From Actinomadura mexicana (lineage in GTDB: Bacteria > Actinomycetota > Actinomycetes > Streptosporangiales > Streptosporangiaceae), in the NCBI RefSeq assembly GCF_900188105.1, contig NZ_FZNP01000025.1, positions 20,593-84,592 on the forward strand: DNA of 64,000 bases, read 5' to 3'. Shown here piece by piece: positions 26,294-34,856 of this stretch. Below the pieces are notes generated by a model, which saw only the letters and a program-made list of their open reading frames with translations, searched no databases and had not been told where the DNA came from. How positions within the stretch are numbered: position 1 is the stretch's first letter; the number at the start of each line of letters is the position of its first letter. The position numbers and the translations under genes are program-made.

Positions 26294-26749
26294 ATGCAGT
26301 CTCGTATGAAGAACCCCGCCATGGTCCTGTCCGGCGCGATGCAGCCCATCCAGGAGATCTTCAAGGCCGTGCACTCCGGCGGCGTCTCGGCGGAGATCCT
26401 GGAGCTGGTGCACCTGCGGGTCAGCCAGATCAACGGCTGCAGCGCCTGCGTGGACGCCGGCGCCAAGACGGCGCGCAAGGCCGGGGTGACCGACGAGCGG
26501 CTGGCCACCGTCGCCGCCTGGAGGGAGGCCCCGTACTTCACCGAGGAGGAGCGCGCGGCGCTGGCGCTGGCGGAGGCCGCGACCCGGCTGGCCGACCGCG
26601 CCGACGCCGTGGGCGACGACGTCTGGGACACCGCCGCCACCTACTTCGACGAGAAGCAGCTGGCCGCGATCGTCCTGATGATCGGCGTCACCAACATGTT
26701 CAACCGGCTCAACGCCACGACCCGGCAGATCGCCGGCGCGTGGGGCTGA
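26294..26749 (+). CDS. AhpD-like carboxymuconolactone decarboxylase-family protein
   Basis: A 151-residue helical protein with the AhpD core and a redox CxxC followed by histidine-less NGCSACVDAGAKTARKAG; the EILELVHLRVSQINGC stretch is typical of the family. Such proteins reduce peroxides using thiols, though many members are uncharacterised. The ATG at 26294 is preceded by AGGAGAAG. It is followed 47 bp later by a DUF1801 gene on the same strand, so the two are probably co-transcribed and lie opposite the STAND regulator. Confidence 0.87.
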   Translation: MQSRMKNPAMVLSGAMQPIQEIFKAVHSGGVSAEILELVHLRVSQINGCSACVDAGAKTARKAGVTDERLATVAAWREAPYFTEEERAALALAEAATRLADRADAVGDDVWDTAATYFDEKQLAAIVLMIGVTNMFNRLNATTRQIAGAWG

Positions 26750-26796
26750 GCTGCCCGTCCAGGAACGACTCACTCGCTGACCAGGAGGACTCCGCC

Positions 26797-27273
26797 ATGA
26801 ACGACACGAAGAAGGCCACCGAGGGCACCGCCGCGGCCGGTGCGAAGTTCGACGGCTTCACCGACGAGGAACGGGCCGCGATGAAGGAGCACGCCCAGGA
26901 GCTGAAGAAGGCCGCGCGCCGCAGCCCGGGCAAGGCCACAGCCGACGGGGAGAGCGACGTCCTCTCCAAGATCGCCGAGATGGAGGAGTCCGACCGCGCC
27001 ATCGCCGAGCGGGTGCACGAGATCGTCCGGACCGCCGCGCCGGACCTCGCGCCGCGGCTCTGGTACGGCCAGCCCGCCTACGCCAAGGACGGCAAGGTGC
27101 TCTGCTTCTTCCAGGCCAGGACGAAGTTCAAGACGAGGTACGCGACCCTCGGTTTCAGTGACGTGGCCGCCCTCGACCACGGCGCCATGTGGCCGACCTC
27201 CTTCGCCCTGCCGGAGCTGACCGCCGAGGGCGAGGCGCGGATCGCCGCCCTGGTGAAGCGGGCCGCGAGCTGA
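26797..27273 (+). CDS. DUF1801-family protein
   Basis: A 158-residue protein. After a charged N-terminus (DEERAAMKEHAQELKKAARR) it contains the DUF1801 fold with IVRTAAPDLAPRLWYGQPAYAKDGKVL, then FKTRYATLGFSD and a C-terminal helix. DUF1801 includes iron-chaperone-like YdhG proteins; no direct function is established for this branch. CAGGAGGA precedes the ATG at 26797. It is likely co-transcribed with the AhpD-like gene. Confidence 0.85.
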   Translation: MNDTKKATEGTAAAGAKFDGFTDEERAAMKEHAQELKKAARRSPGKATADGESDVLSKIAEMEESDRAIAERVHEIVRTAAPDLAPRLWYGQPAYAKDGKVLCFFQARTKFKTRYATLGFSDVAALDHGAMWPTSFALPELTAEGEARIAALVKRAAS

Positions 27274-27305
27274 GCGCCCCGGACGCGGCGGGCGGCGCCC
27301 CCGCC

Positions 27306-27458
27306 CGCCGCACGGGCAACGCCCTGCTCGACCGCGTCGTCGCCGACCTGCTCGCGGCCGAGGACCGGCTCATCGGCCACCTCGGCCCCGACCGCCGCGA
27401 GCAGCTCGCCGGACTGCTGCGCGAACTGCTCGCCGGGCTCGGCGGCCCGAGCCCGGCG
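27306..27458 (+). pseudogene. MarR-family C-terminal remnant
   Basis: Starting 33 bp after the DUF1801 stop, the + strand reads RRTGNALLDRVVADLLAAED then RLIGHLGPDRREQLAGLLRE, the usual dimerisation helices at the end of MarR regulators. The DNA-binding domain is missing upstream and no start or proper stop is present. It looks like a truncated regulator left between the DUF1801 gene and the convergent helR gene. Confidence 0.5.
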
Positions 27459-27491
27459 GGGCAGGTCGGCGACTGTCCGGGCCCTGCGGTG

Positions 27492-29681
27492 TCAGGCGCT
27501 CGTGAGGATGACGAGTTCCCTGGTCGCCCGGGTCATCGCGACATAGCGGTCGACCGCCCCTTCGATGCCCTCACCGAACCCGTCCGGGTCGATGAGCACG
27601 ACGAGGTCGAACTCCAGCCCCTTCGCCAGCTCAGGGGTCAGCGACCGGACGCGGGGCCTCCCCCGGAACGCGGGGTCGCCGATGACGCAGGCGACCCCGT
27701 CGTCGTGCGCGGCGAGCCAGGCGTCGAGGACCCGGTCCAGGTCCGCGACCGGTCCGTGGACGACGGGAACGCCGGTGCCGCGGATCGAGGTCGGCACGTT
27801 GGCGTCCGGGAGCGCGGCCCGGATGACCGGCTCGGCCTCCGCCATGATCTCCTCCGGCGTCCGGTAGTTGACGCTGAGGGACGCCAGAGCGATCCGGTCG
27901 AGCCCGACCCGTTCGAGCCGTTCCCGCCAGGACTCGGTGAACCCGTGCCTGGCCTGCGCGCGGTCCCCGACGATCGTGAAGCTCCGGGACGGGCAGCGCA
28001 GCAGCAGCATCTGCCACTGCGCGTCGGTCAGCTCCTGCGCCTCGTCCACGACGACGTGCGCGAACGGGCCGGCGAGCAGGTCGGGGTCGGTGCCGGTCAG
28101 CGCGCTCTCGTCGACGAGGGCGTCATGGAAGTCCTCGCCGCGCAGCATCGTCACCAGCCCCGTCCCGTACTCGTCGTCGGCCACCTCGATGAGGTCGTCC
28201 ACGACCCTTTCCATGCGCTCGCGCTCGGCGGCGACGGCGGCCCTGCGCCGGCGCCTGCGCAGCGACGCCTCCGGATCGCCGAGGCGCTGCCGCGCCGCGT
28301 CCAGGAGCGGCAGGTCCGACACCGTCCAGGCCTGGGCGTCCTCGCGCTGCAGCTTGCGGATCTCGTCCCTGCCGAGCCAGGGAGCGCACAGCCGCAGGTA
28401 GGCGGGCACCGACCACAGGTCCCCGACGAGGTCGGCCGCCTCGATCAGCGGCCACGCCCGGTTGAAGGCGGCGCGCAGCTCCCGGTCCTGCCGAAGAGAC
28501 CTTCGGAGCAGGTCGGGCGACACCGCGCCCTCGTGATCGTCCCCGCCCCCGCGCTTGCCCGCTCCCTCGTGCTTGTCCGCGAGGATCGTGACCAGCTCCT
28601 CCCAGATCTGGTCGCGCGCCTCGTTGTGCGGCGTGCCGGGCTCCGGCGCCTGGAACGCCTCGGCCCAGTCGGCGGGGCTCAGCCAGACGTCGGACCAGTG
28701 GGTACTGACCTCCATCCCCTCGGTGGGCGGGTTCTCGTAGAACCTGACGGCCTTCTCGATCGCCTTCACCAGGTCCGCGGACGACTTGAGCCGGGCCACC
28801 TCCGGGTCGGACTCGACCGCCGCCCCGGCCCCCTCGGCGACGAGGTCGCGCAGGGTGCAGATCTGCACGCCCTCCTCCCCGAGGCTGGGGAGCACGTCGG
28901 ACACGTAGGCCAGGTAGGGCTGGTGCGGGCCGACGAACAGCACGCCGCCCCGGTGGTGGCCCAGGCGGGGGTCGGAGTAGAGGAGGTAGGCGGAGCGGTG
29001 CAGGGCGACGACCGTCTTGCCCGTCCCCGGGCCGCCGTCGACGACCAGGGCGCCGCGGGACCCCGCGCGGATGATCGCGTCCTGGTCGGCCTGGATGGTG
29101 CCGAGCACGTCGCGCATCCGGTCGGACCGGTTGCTCCCGAGGCTCGCGATGAACGCGGACTGGTCGTCCAGCGCCGCGTGCCCGGCGAACCCGTCCGCGG
29201 TGAACACCTCGTCCCAGTAGTCGCTGATCCGGCCGCGGGTCCAGCGGTACCTGCGGCGGCTCGCCAGCCCCATCGGGTTGGCGTGGGTCGCCCCGAAGAA
29301 CGGTTCGGCCGCGGGCGAGCGCCAGTCGAGCAGCAGCCGGCGGCCCGTGCTGTCGGTGAGACCGAGCCGTCCGACGTACACGGGCTCGGAGCCGTCCGCG
29401 CCGGCCATGTGCCCGAGGCAGAGGTCCAGGCCGAAGCGGCGCAGCGTGCGCAGGCGGGCGGTCAGCCGGTGGATCTCCATGTCCCGGTCCATCGCCCCCT
29501 GGCCGATCCCGCCGGGCGCCCTGCGCTCGGCTTCGAGGCGGTCGGACAGGTCGGAGATCGTCTGGTCGAGGGTCTCCGCGATGGCCGCGAAATGCCGCTC
29601 GTCGCGCTCGATCAGCGCCGGGTCGGCCTTGGGGGACAGACGCTCGGGGAGGTCGAACACGCTGGCGGTCAAAGGGTTCAC
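27492..29681 (-). CDS. helR: RNA polymerase recycling motor ATPase, HelR type
   Basis: A 729-residue UvrD/HelD-like superfamily 1 ATPase. The N-terminal coiled arm (ASVFDLPERLSPKADPALIE through RRFGLDLCLG) is the HelR type that enters RNA polymerase. Walker A GGPGTGKT is at 216-223, Walker B VVVDEAQELTDAQW, motif III IVGDRAQARHGF and motif VI VAMTRATRELVIL. HelR-class proteins displace rifamycins from RNA polymerase and give resistance; HelD relatives recycle stalled enzyme. The GTG at 29681 gives VNPLTASVFDLP, in line with relatives, and has CCGGAG upstream. A rifamycin-associated element lies about 176-194 bp upstream, predicting induction by rifamycins. Confidence 0.9.
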   Translation of the reverse strand: MNPLTASVFDLPERLSPKADPALIERDERHFAAIAETLDQTISDLSDRLEAERRAPGGIGQGAMDRDMEIHRLTARLRTLRRFGLDLCLGHMAGADGSEPVYVGRLGLTDSTGRRLLLDWRSPAAEPFFGATHANPMGLASRRRYRWTRGRISDYWDEVFTADGFAGHAALDDQSAFIASLGSNRSDRMRDVLGTIQADQDAIIRAGSRGALVVDGGPGTGKTVVALHRSAYLLYSDPRLGHHRGGVLFVGPHQPYLAYVSDVLPSLGEEGVQICTLRDLVAEGAGAAVESDPEVARLKSSADLVKAIEKAVRFYENPPTEGMEVSTHWSDVWLSPADWAEAFQAPEPGTPHNEARDQIWEELVTILADKHEGAGKRGGGDDHEGAVSPDLLRRSLRQDRELRAAFNRAWPLIEAADLVGDLWSVPAYLRLCAPWLGRDEIRKLQREDAQAWTVSDLPLLDAARQRLGDPEASLRRRRRRAAVAAERERMERVVDDLIEVADDEYGTGLVTMLRGEDFHDALVDESALTGTDPDLLAGPFAHVVVDEAQELTDAQWQMLLLRCPSRSFTIVGDRAQARHGFTESWRERLERVGLDRIALASLSVNYRTPEEIMAEAEPVIRAALPDANVPTSIRGTGVPVVHGPVADLDRVLDAWLAAHDDGVACVIGDPAFRGRPRVRSLTPELAKGLEFDLVVLIDPDGFGEGIEGAVDRYVAMTRATRELVILTSA

Positions 29682-29856
29682 GTATCGGCTCCGGCTCGTG
29701 ATCGCTGTTCGTGGTTCCGGCGAGTCCCCGCGAGTGCCCGGGAGCCCGCAGGCGGACCGCCGTCCCCGTGCGACTCGCACGGCGACCACGCCCCCCTGCA
29801 CTGCGCCCCCGGTTCCGCAGGTTCTGGCCTCGGCCGACGATTCTGCGGCACGACCC

Positions 29857-29875
29857 GGGTCTTGCCGCAAGCCCC
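29857..29875 (-). promoter_or_regulatory. rifamycin-associated element (RAE) upstream of helR
   Basis: On the helR strand this reads GGGGCTTGCGGCAAGACCC. As I recall it, the published RAE consensus is GGGGCTTGCGGCAAGGCCC, a 19-bp inverted repeat found before rifamycin resistance genes, so one base differs. It sits upstream of the helR start, pointing to rifamycin-inducible expression with a leader of up to about 150-170 nt. Confidence 0.85.
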
Positions 29876-30263
29876 CCGGTGCGCTATACGTTGAGAGTGG
29901 CGGAGAGAGTCTGCGTTCTCGTGCCCTCCGCCGCCCCTCCCCCGCACGTCCGCAGCCGCCCTCTCAGACCATGTACCTGTCGGGACGGTGGTAGGGACCG
30001 GCCGCTCCCGCTCGCTGAGCCACGGGCCCCGATGATGCCGGACAGGACGAATATCGACTCCGACATCGTCCTGTAGAAGTGCGTGCCCGTGCCCCGACGG
30101 GGCTCGGCTCCCAGGTCCCACCCGGTAGAGCCCGTACTGGCCGCCCGTTGATTCGTACGTGACGGCGCGGGCTGTGACGTACACCACCGAGCGGGCCCGC
30201 TCCGGACGACGGAAGAGGCGAGCGCGGTCGTTAGAGCCGGGTGTGGCCGGGTAGCCGTATGCG
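29876..30263. other. intergenic region with strong hairpins upstream of the RAE
   Basis: About 390 bp without a supported gene. It holds three inverted repeats: GGCGGAG/CTCCGCC (29899-29932), a 9-bp perfect pair ACAGGACGA/TCGTCCTGT (30042-30074, 15-base loop) and GCCCC/GGGGC (30091-30103). These could be parts of a small RNA, a terminator, or leader structures for the + strand genes that follow. Confidence 0.4.
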
Positions 30264-30473
30264 GTGGCCGGAGGAGCCGGTGACTCATTCGACACCGAGG
30301 GGGCGGAGTTGACCACGCCGGAGGAGAACGCTCCGAAGACCGAGGACACCGATCAGGCCGAGCCCGACCGCAAGCGCGAGCCGCGACCTGACGTGCGCAC
30401 CGAACTGGGCGCCGAGCTCGAGGACAAGATGGCGGAGAAGGGGCTGTCGCGGGACGACTTCTCCGAGTCCTGA
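30264..30473 (+). CDS. small acidic protein, possibly real
   Basis: A 69-residue frame from a GTG at 30264; a TTG at 30309 close to GGGGGCGGAG would give 55 residues and a cleaner product. The protein is highly charged and probably disordered until a C-terminal helix (RTELGAELEDKMAEKGLSRD). Composition and third-position GC are protein-like, but there is no recognised family. It lies 112 bp before the SnoaL-like gene. Confidence 0.45.
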   Translation: MAGGAGDSFDTEGAELTTPEENAPKTEDTDQAEPDRKREPRPDVRTELGAELEDKMAEKGLSRDDFSES

Positions 30474-30585
30474 GGCGGTCCGGAGCCGGGAACGCGAGTC
30501 GTCCACGCGACCGGGTGTCACCGGGGAGAGCGTCGGAGAACGTCCGCGGGGGACGACGGTACGGGTGAGAGGCGAGGAGGACTGC

Positions 30586-30984
30586 GTGATCGACAAGTTG
30601 TACGAGCGGTGGCTGCTGGAGATGTGGGCCGGGGACTTCGGGCTCGCCCGCGAGCTGGTCGCACCGGACTTCGTCGGGCACTGGCCGGGGCAGGAGGTGC
30701 ACGGGGCCGAAGAGCTGATCGACATCCTGCGGCAGGGGCACGCGCCCTTCGAGGGCGTCACGGTGACGCTGGACGTGGGCCCGATCGTGGACGGGGACCA
30801 GGTCGCCGCCCGGTGGACGTTCAGCGGGCGTTACAAGGGCGGCATGCCTGGAGCGACCGTCCCGGAGGGTACGGACGTGTCGTTCAGCGGCCACGACGTC
30901 CTGCGCGCCGAAGACGGCCGGTTCGCGGAGTACTGGGTGATCTCCGATACCGAGTCCCTCGCCCGTGAACTCGGCATGGAGTGA
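30586..30984 (+). CDS. SnoaL-like ester cyclase-fold protein
   Basis: A 132-residue NTF2-like protein of the ester cyclase/SnoaL type. It starts with a helix (KLYERWLLEMWAGDFGLARE), has FVGHWPGQEVHGAEEL with the conserved His-Trp, and VAARWTFSGRYKGG near the pocket, ending in the VLRAEDGRFAEYWVISD strand. Members act as polyketide cyclases, hydrolases or binding proteins. The GTG at 30586 follows GAGGAGG; an earlier GTG at 30565 lacks a site. Substrate unknown. Confidence 0.8.
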   Translation: MIDKLYERWLLEMWAGDFGLARELVAPDFVGHWPGQEVHGAEELIDILRQGHAPFEGVTVTLDVGPIVDGDQVAARWTFSGRYKGGMPGATVPEGTDVSFSGHDVLRAEDGRFAEYWVISDTESLARELGME

Positions 30985-31008
30985 TTCGCCGACCACTCCC
31001 CCAGAACG

Positions 31009-31515
31009 CTACTCGGGCAAGGGCTGAAGGGTCAGGTCGCAGAGGCGGCAGCCCAGCATGCCCTGGTAAATGCCGTGCTTCGGGCAGCGGTCCAGGAATT
31101 CGGGAGGCGGCGGGTCGCTCCATTCGGGACGCGTCGCCGGAGTCCTCACGGCGACGGGAGCGGGCCATCCGTCCACCATCGCGCGGTAGCGGCGCAGGTA
31201 GTCGAGGGCGAAGGGAGGGGCGTAGGAGAGAAGGTCCCAGCCGTGTCGCGTGATCGCCAGGTCGATCACGCGCAGCAGGAACTCCTTTTCAGCCGGCCAG
31301 TTCGCCGTCCACGGCAGGCAGTTCAGATCGAACCCGTCCGTACCGCGGCCGACGCGCTGCCCGTCGGCGAACAGCAGCACGAGATTGCTCTCCCAGGCGG
31401 ACCCGGCCAGGGCGCATCCGGCCAGGGTGAGCACATCGAAGAAGACGTCGGTCCCGCCGTTGGACAGGTACAGGTCTCCCCCAGACGTTCCCAGAGCTGC
31501 GAAGGTGTTGCCCAC
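31009..31515 (-). CDS. unrecognised protein downstream of mmpL
   Basis: A 168-residue soluble protein starting with GTG at 31515, only 6 bp after the MMPL stop, so the two are probably one transcript. The C-terminus has a possible zinc site (RCPKHGIYQGMLGCRLC), and the middle contains NCLPWTANWPAEKEFLLRVI. I do not recognise the family. Operon position suggests an accessory to the exporter, but nothing in the sequence proves it. Confidence 0.65.
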   Translation of the reverse strand: MGNTFAALGTSGGDLYLSNGGTDVFFDVLTLAGCALAGSAWESNLVLLFADGQRVGRGTDGFDLNCLPWTANWPAEKEFLLRVIDLAITRHGWDLLSYAPPFALDYLRRYRAMVDGWPAPVAVRTPATRPEWSDPPPPEFLDRCPKHGIYQGMLGCRLCDLTLQPLPE

Positions 31516-31521
31516 GCCTCG

Positions 31522-33645
31522 TCACCTGTCTCTCGGGGTCGAATGGAGGTTCTCGGCTGTTCCGGTGTCCCGCGGTCGGTGGGGGAAGCGGGTGGGCCAC
31601 CACACCGTGGGGCCGATCACCCGGACGAGAGCCGGGACCAGCAGAGACCGGACCACCAGCGTGTCCAGCAGCACGCCGAACGCGACGATGAAGGCGATCT
31701 GCGCCAGGAACGACAGCGGGATGACGACCAGGGCGGCGAACGTGGCGGCCAGGACCACCCCCGCCGACGTGATGACGCCACCGGTCGCCGTCAGGCCGCG
31801 GAGCACGCCCTCCCGTACGCCTGAGCGCCGCGTCTCCTCCCGGACCCGCGACATGAGAAAGATATTGTAGTCGACGCCGAGCGCCACCAGGAATACGAAA
31901 CCGTAGAGCGGCACCGAGGCGTCCAGGCCGGTGAAGCCGAACAGATGGCGGAAAACCAGGGCCGCGACACCGAGCGTGGCGACGTAGTTCAGCGCGACGG
32001 TCGCGATGAGCAGGACGGGCAGCGGCAGGGAGCGCAGGAGCAGCACGAGGATGACCAGGATGATCGCCAGGACGACCGGGATGATGACGGTACGGTCGTG
32101 GGCGGCGGTCTTCTGGGTGTCGTACTGCTGGGCCGTGTAGCCGCCGACCAGCGCGTCCGCCCCGGGGACGCCGTGCACGGCGGCGCGCAGGCGCTTGAGG
32201 GCGGCCTTCGCGGCGTCGCTGTCGGCGGCCGCCTCCAGTGTCGCGTCGATCCGGACCCGCCCGTCCACGACCTTCGGCGGCCCGCCGGGGCGGCCGGACG
32301 CGCCGACGGGCACGGCGTCCGCGACGCCCTCCGTGCGGGCGGCGGCATCAGTCACGGCCCTGGCCTGCGCCGCGTCGGCGATGATGATCGCCGGCTGGCC
32401 GGAACCGCCGGGGAAGTGCTCCGAGAGCGTCCGCTGCGCGGCGACCGAGGGCGCGTCGTCGATGAACGTCTCGTCCAGCGGGACGCCATGGGCGCGCAGC
32501 CCCGGGGCGAACGCGGCGCAGGCGATGAGGGCGATGCCCGTTCCGGCGACGACCCGGCGCGGGTGCAGGTCGACCAGGCGGGCGACGCGGGCCCACAGGC
32601 CCCTTCCCCCGTGCGCGCCGTCCGCCGGGTGCTTGGGTTTCGCGGGCCAGAACGCGACCCGCCCGAGCACGACGAGGACCGCCGGGAGGAACGTCAGCGC
32701 GCTGAGGACGGCGCAGGCGATGCCGATCGCGCCGACCGGCCCGAGGGCCCGGTTGTTGGTGAGGTTGCTGAGCAGCAGCGCGAGCAGGCCGAGCGCGACG
32801 GTGGCGCCGCTGGCGACGATCGCGCCGAACGATCCGCGCACCGCCGCCCATCCGGCGGTGAAGCGGTCCCGGCCCGCCGCCGTCTCCTCCCGGAAGCGTG
32901 CCGCCAGCAGCAGCGCGTAGTCGGTGGCGGCGCCGATGACCAGGATCGACAGGATGCCCTGGACCTGGCCGTCGACCCGGACCACATCGTTCTTGGCCAG
33001 CGCGTAGACCATCGCGCACGCCAGGCCCAGCGCGAACACCGCCCCAAGGATGATCACCAGCGGGAGCAGCACGCTGCGGTACACCAGCAGCAGGATGACC
33101 AGGACGGCGAGGAGCGCGACGCCCAGCAGCAGCCCGTCGATCCCGGCGAAGGCGTCCGAGAGGTCGGCCTGGGTGGCGGCCGGCCCGCTGATCTGCGCCT
33201 TCGTCCCGGGGACGGTCCCGGCCGCCGCACGGACCCGGTCCAGCACGGTCGGCAGTTCGTCGCCGAGGTCGGGTCTGAGCGGGACGACGCCCTCAAGCGC
33301 CCGGCCGTCGTCCGAGCGCAGGGCCGGCGACGGTGTCCCGAGCGTACCGGGCGCGCCCCGCAGCCCGGCGAGCGCGCGGGTCGCCGCGTCCTGCTGGGCG
33401 CCCGAGACCCGGCCGCTCACCGTCCACACGACGATGGCGGGCACGGTCTCCTTCTCGGCGAAGGCCTGCTGTGCCTGCAGGACCTGGGTGGACTCGGCAC
33501 TGCGCGGCAGGAAGGCCGCCTGGTCGTTGGTGGAGACATCACCGAGCTTCCCGGCATAGGGGCCGAAGGCGCCGCCGACGGCCAGCCAGACCAGGAGCAG
33601 CACTGCCGGGATCGCCCAGCGGAGCGGGCGCGGCGGTATTCGCAT
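31522..33645 (-). CDS. MMPL-family RND transporter
   Basis: A 707-residue exporter with the MmpL layout: an N-terminal helix, an extracytoplasmic domain, five to six helices with GAATDYALLLAARFREE, a second soluble domain and a second helix bundle with ALGVDYNIFLMSRVREET. The paired GxxxDY motifs carry proton-relay residues. It probably exports a lipid or hydrophobic drug using the proton gradient. The ATG at 33645 is preceded by GGGAGGAA; longer frames start inside the operator. It is divergent from a MarR gene with a shared long inverted repeat and is followed at 6 bp by an orphan gene. Confidence 0.93.
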   Translation of the reverse strand: MRIPPRPLRWAIPAVLLLVWLAVGGAFGPYAGKLGDVSTNDQAAFLPRSAESTQVLQAQQAFAEKETVPAIVVWTVSGRVSGAQQDAATRALAGLRGAPGTLGTPSPALRSDDGRALEGVVPLRPDLGDELPTVLDRVRAAAGTVPGTKAQISGPAATQADLSDAFAGIDGLLLGVALLAVLVILLLVYRSVLLPLVIILGAVFALGLACAMVYALAKNDVVRVDGQVQGILSILVIGAATDYALLLAARFREETAAGRDRFTAGWAAVRGSFGAIVASGATVALGLLALLLSNLTNNRALGPVGAIGIACAVLSALTFLPAVLVVLGRVAFWPAKPKHPADGAHGGRGLWARVARLVDLHPRRVVAGTGIALIACAAFAPGLRAHGVPLDETFIDDAPSVAAQRTLSEHFPGGSGQPAIIIADAAQARAVTDAAARTEGVADAVPVGASGRPGGPPKVVDGRVRIDATLEAAADSDAAKAALKRLRAAVHGVPGADALVGGYTAQQYDTQKTAAHDRTVIIPVVLAIILVILVLLLRSLPLPVLLIATVALNYVATLGVAALVFRHLFGFTGLDASVPLYGFVFLVALGVDYNIFLMSRVREETRRSGVREGVLRGLTATGGVITSAGVVLAATFAALVVIPLSFLAQIAFIVAFGVLLDTLVVRSLLVPALVRVIGPTVWWPTRFPHRPRDTGTAENLHSTPRDR

Positions 33646-33693
33646 CGGTTCCTCCCAGCGAGTTCGACCTGCCGCGGCCATACCCCCGAATAC

Positions 33694-33722
33694 CTCAATC
33701 ATTAACTATCTCAATGATTGAG
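33694..33722. promoter_or_regulatory. MarR operator between mmpL and marR
   Basis: Arms CTCAATCATT (33694-33703) and AATGATTGAG (33713-33722) are perfect complements separated by 9 bases. The AT-rich site lies 19 bp before the MarR ATG and 48 bp before the MMPL ATG. This is the form expected of a MarR site, so the regulator likely represses itself and the exporter. Confidence 0.75.
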
Positions 33723-33741
33723 TTACTGTAATCTGATCGGC

Positions 33742-34236
33742 ATGGCCGAGGGAGCGGAGGAGACGCGGCGCCCCGCCGGCCTCCGCTCGTTCGCCGTCGA
33801 GCTGCGCCGGTTGAACGCCGAGTTCAACCGGATAGCGCACGCGTTCGCCCACGCCAGCGGCCTGCACCCGACCGACGTCCAGGCCCTGGTCGCGATCATG
33901 GACGCACGGCGGCGCACCCCCGACCGGCCGATGACCCCGGGCCGGCTGCGCGAGGAACTGAACGTCACCTCCGGCGCGGTCACCGCCTGCCTCGACCGCC
34001 TCGAACGCCTCGGCCACATCTCCCGGGCGCGCGACCCGGCCGACCGGCGGGTCGTCCATCTGCGGTACGAGCCGTCCGCCATGACCATGGCCCGCGAGTA
34101 CTTCCGCCCGCTGTCGGAGAGCACCGAAGCGGCGCGGGGCGGGTTCAGCGAGGATGAACTGAGCATCATCCTGCGCTTCCTTCGCGCGATGAACGAGGAG
34201 CTGTCAAACCTGCGCGCCCGCGGTCCGGACCGCTAG
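33742..34236 (+). CDS. MarR-family regulator
   Basis: A 164-residue winged-helix regulator. Helical dimer segments flank a DNA-binding domain with LNVTSGAVTACLDRLERLGH and the wing ARDPADRRVVHLRYE, the MarR signature. The ATG at 33742 is chosen because the upstream alternative (TTG at 33718) would lie in the operator. Divergent position and the 10+10 bp repeat indicate it controls the MMPL exporter gene; the inducer is unknown. Its 3' end overlaps the convergent VOC gene by 4 bases. Confidence 0.92.
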   Translation: MAEGAEETRRPAGLRSFAVELRRLNAEFNRIAHAFAHASGLHPTDVQALVAIMDARRRTPDRPMTPGRLREELNVTSGAVTACLDRLERLGHISRARDPADRRVVHLRYEPSAMTMAREYFRPLSESTEAARGGFSEDELSIILRFLRAMNEELSNLRARGPDR

Positions 34237-34649
34237 GGCCGCGGCGCGTTCTCGGCGGGACCGAGCAGGTCCCAGCGGTTTCCGGCGAGATCGAGGAAGA
34301 CGGCGACGCGTCCGTAGGGTTCGGAGCGGGGCGGGGTGACGAACTCGACGCCCGCGGCCGTCATGCGTTCGCGGGCGGCGTCGAAGTCCTCCACGCGCAG
34401 GAAGAACCCCACGCGCCCGGCGACCTGGTTCCCGACCACGGCCGCCTGGTGCGGACCGTCCGCGCGGGCGAGCAGGATGCCCGTCAGGGCCGCCGGCGGC
34501 CGGACGACCACCCACCGCTTGGGACGGCCGTCGTTGGTGAGCGAAGACGAGTCCTCGACGAGGTCGAACCCGAGAGCGCCGGTGAAGAACTCGATGGCGT
34601 CGTCGTAGTCGTCCACGACGATCGTGATGAGATCAAGTCGCACCATCAT
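34233..34649 (-). CDS. VOC-family (glyoxalase-like) protein
   Basis: A 138-residue vicinal-oxygen-chelate protein. It begins VRLDLITIVVDDYDDAIEFF with GALGFDLVEDSSSL, has VGFFLRVEDFDAARERM in the second half and ends VAVFLDLAGNRWDLLGP. This resembles the extradiol dioxygenase/glyoxalase and antibiotic-binding groups. ATG codons at 34649 and 34646 are adjacent, so the start is certain to one residue. It converges on the MarR gene. Confidence 0.87.
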   Translation of the reverse strand: MMVRLDLITIVVDDYDDAIEFFTGALGFDLVEDSSSLTNDGRPKRWVVVRPPAALTGILLARADGPHQAAVVGNQVAGRVGFFLRVEDFDAARERMTAAGVEFVTPPRSEPYGRVAVFLDLAGNRWDLLGPAENAPRP

Positions 34650-34696
34650 GAGGGTACGGCGCGGTCGCCCGGGCGGTCGGGCGGCCAGGGAACGGA

Positions 34697-34856
34697 ATGG
34701 ACAGGACAGAGGGCAGCCGTACTGCCGTGCTCGTCTGCCAGGCGCGGGCCGTGGTCCACGGCCGGCCGGCCCCCGACCGGTTCGCCGATCCCACCGCGTC
34801 GGCGCTGCTCCGCCCCGACGAGCTCGTCGCGGTGGAGCAGGCCGTCAGGCGTGGGA
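34697..34856 (+). pseudogene. N-terminal remnant of a class I SAM methyltransferase
   Basis: From an ATG with AGGGAACGGA upstream the frame reads GSRTAVLVCQARAVVHG and then RPAPDRFADPTASALL, the conserved start of the leucine carboxyl methyltransferase-like (PF04072) family. After about 50 codons the match ends where the convergent ZIP transporter gene begins, and the frame runs out at 34891. The SAM-binding core is absent. A deletion that fused the region to the zip gene end is the likely cause. Confidence 0.55.
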
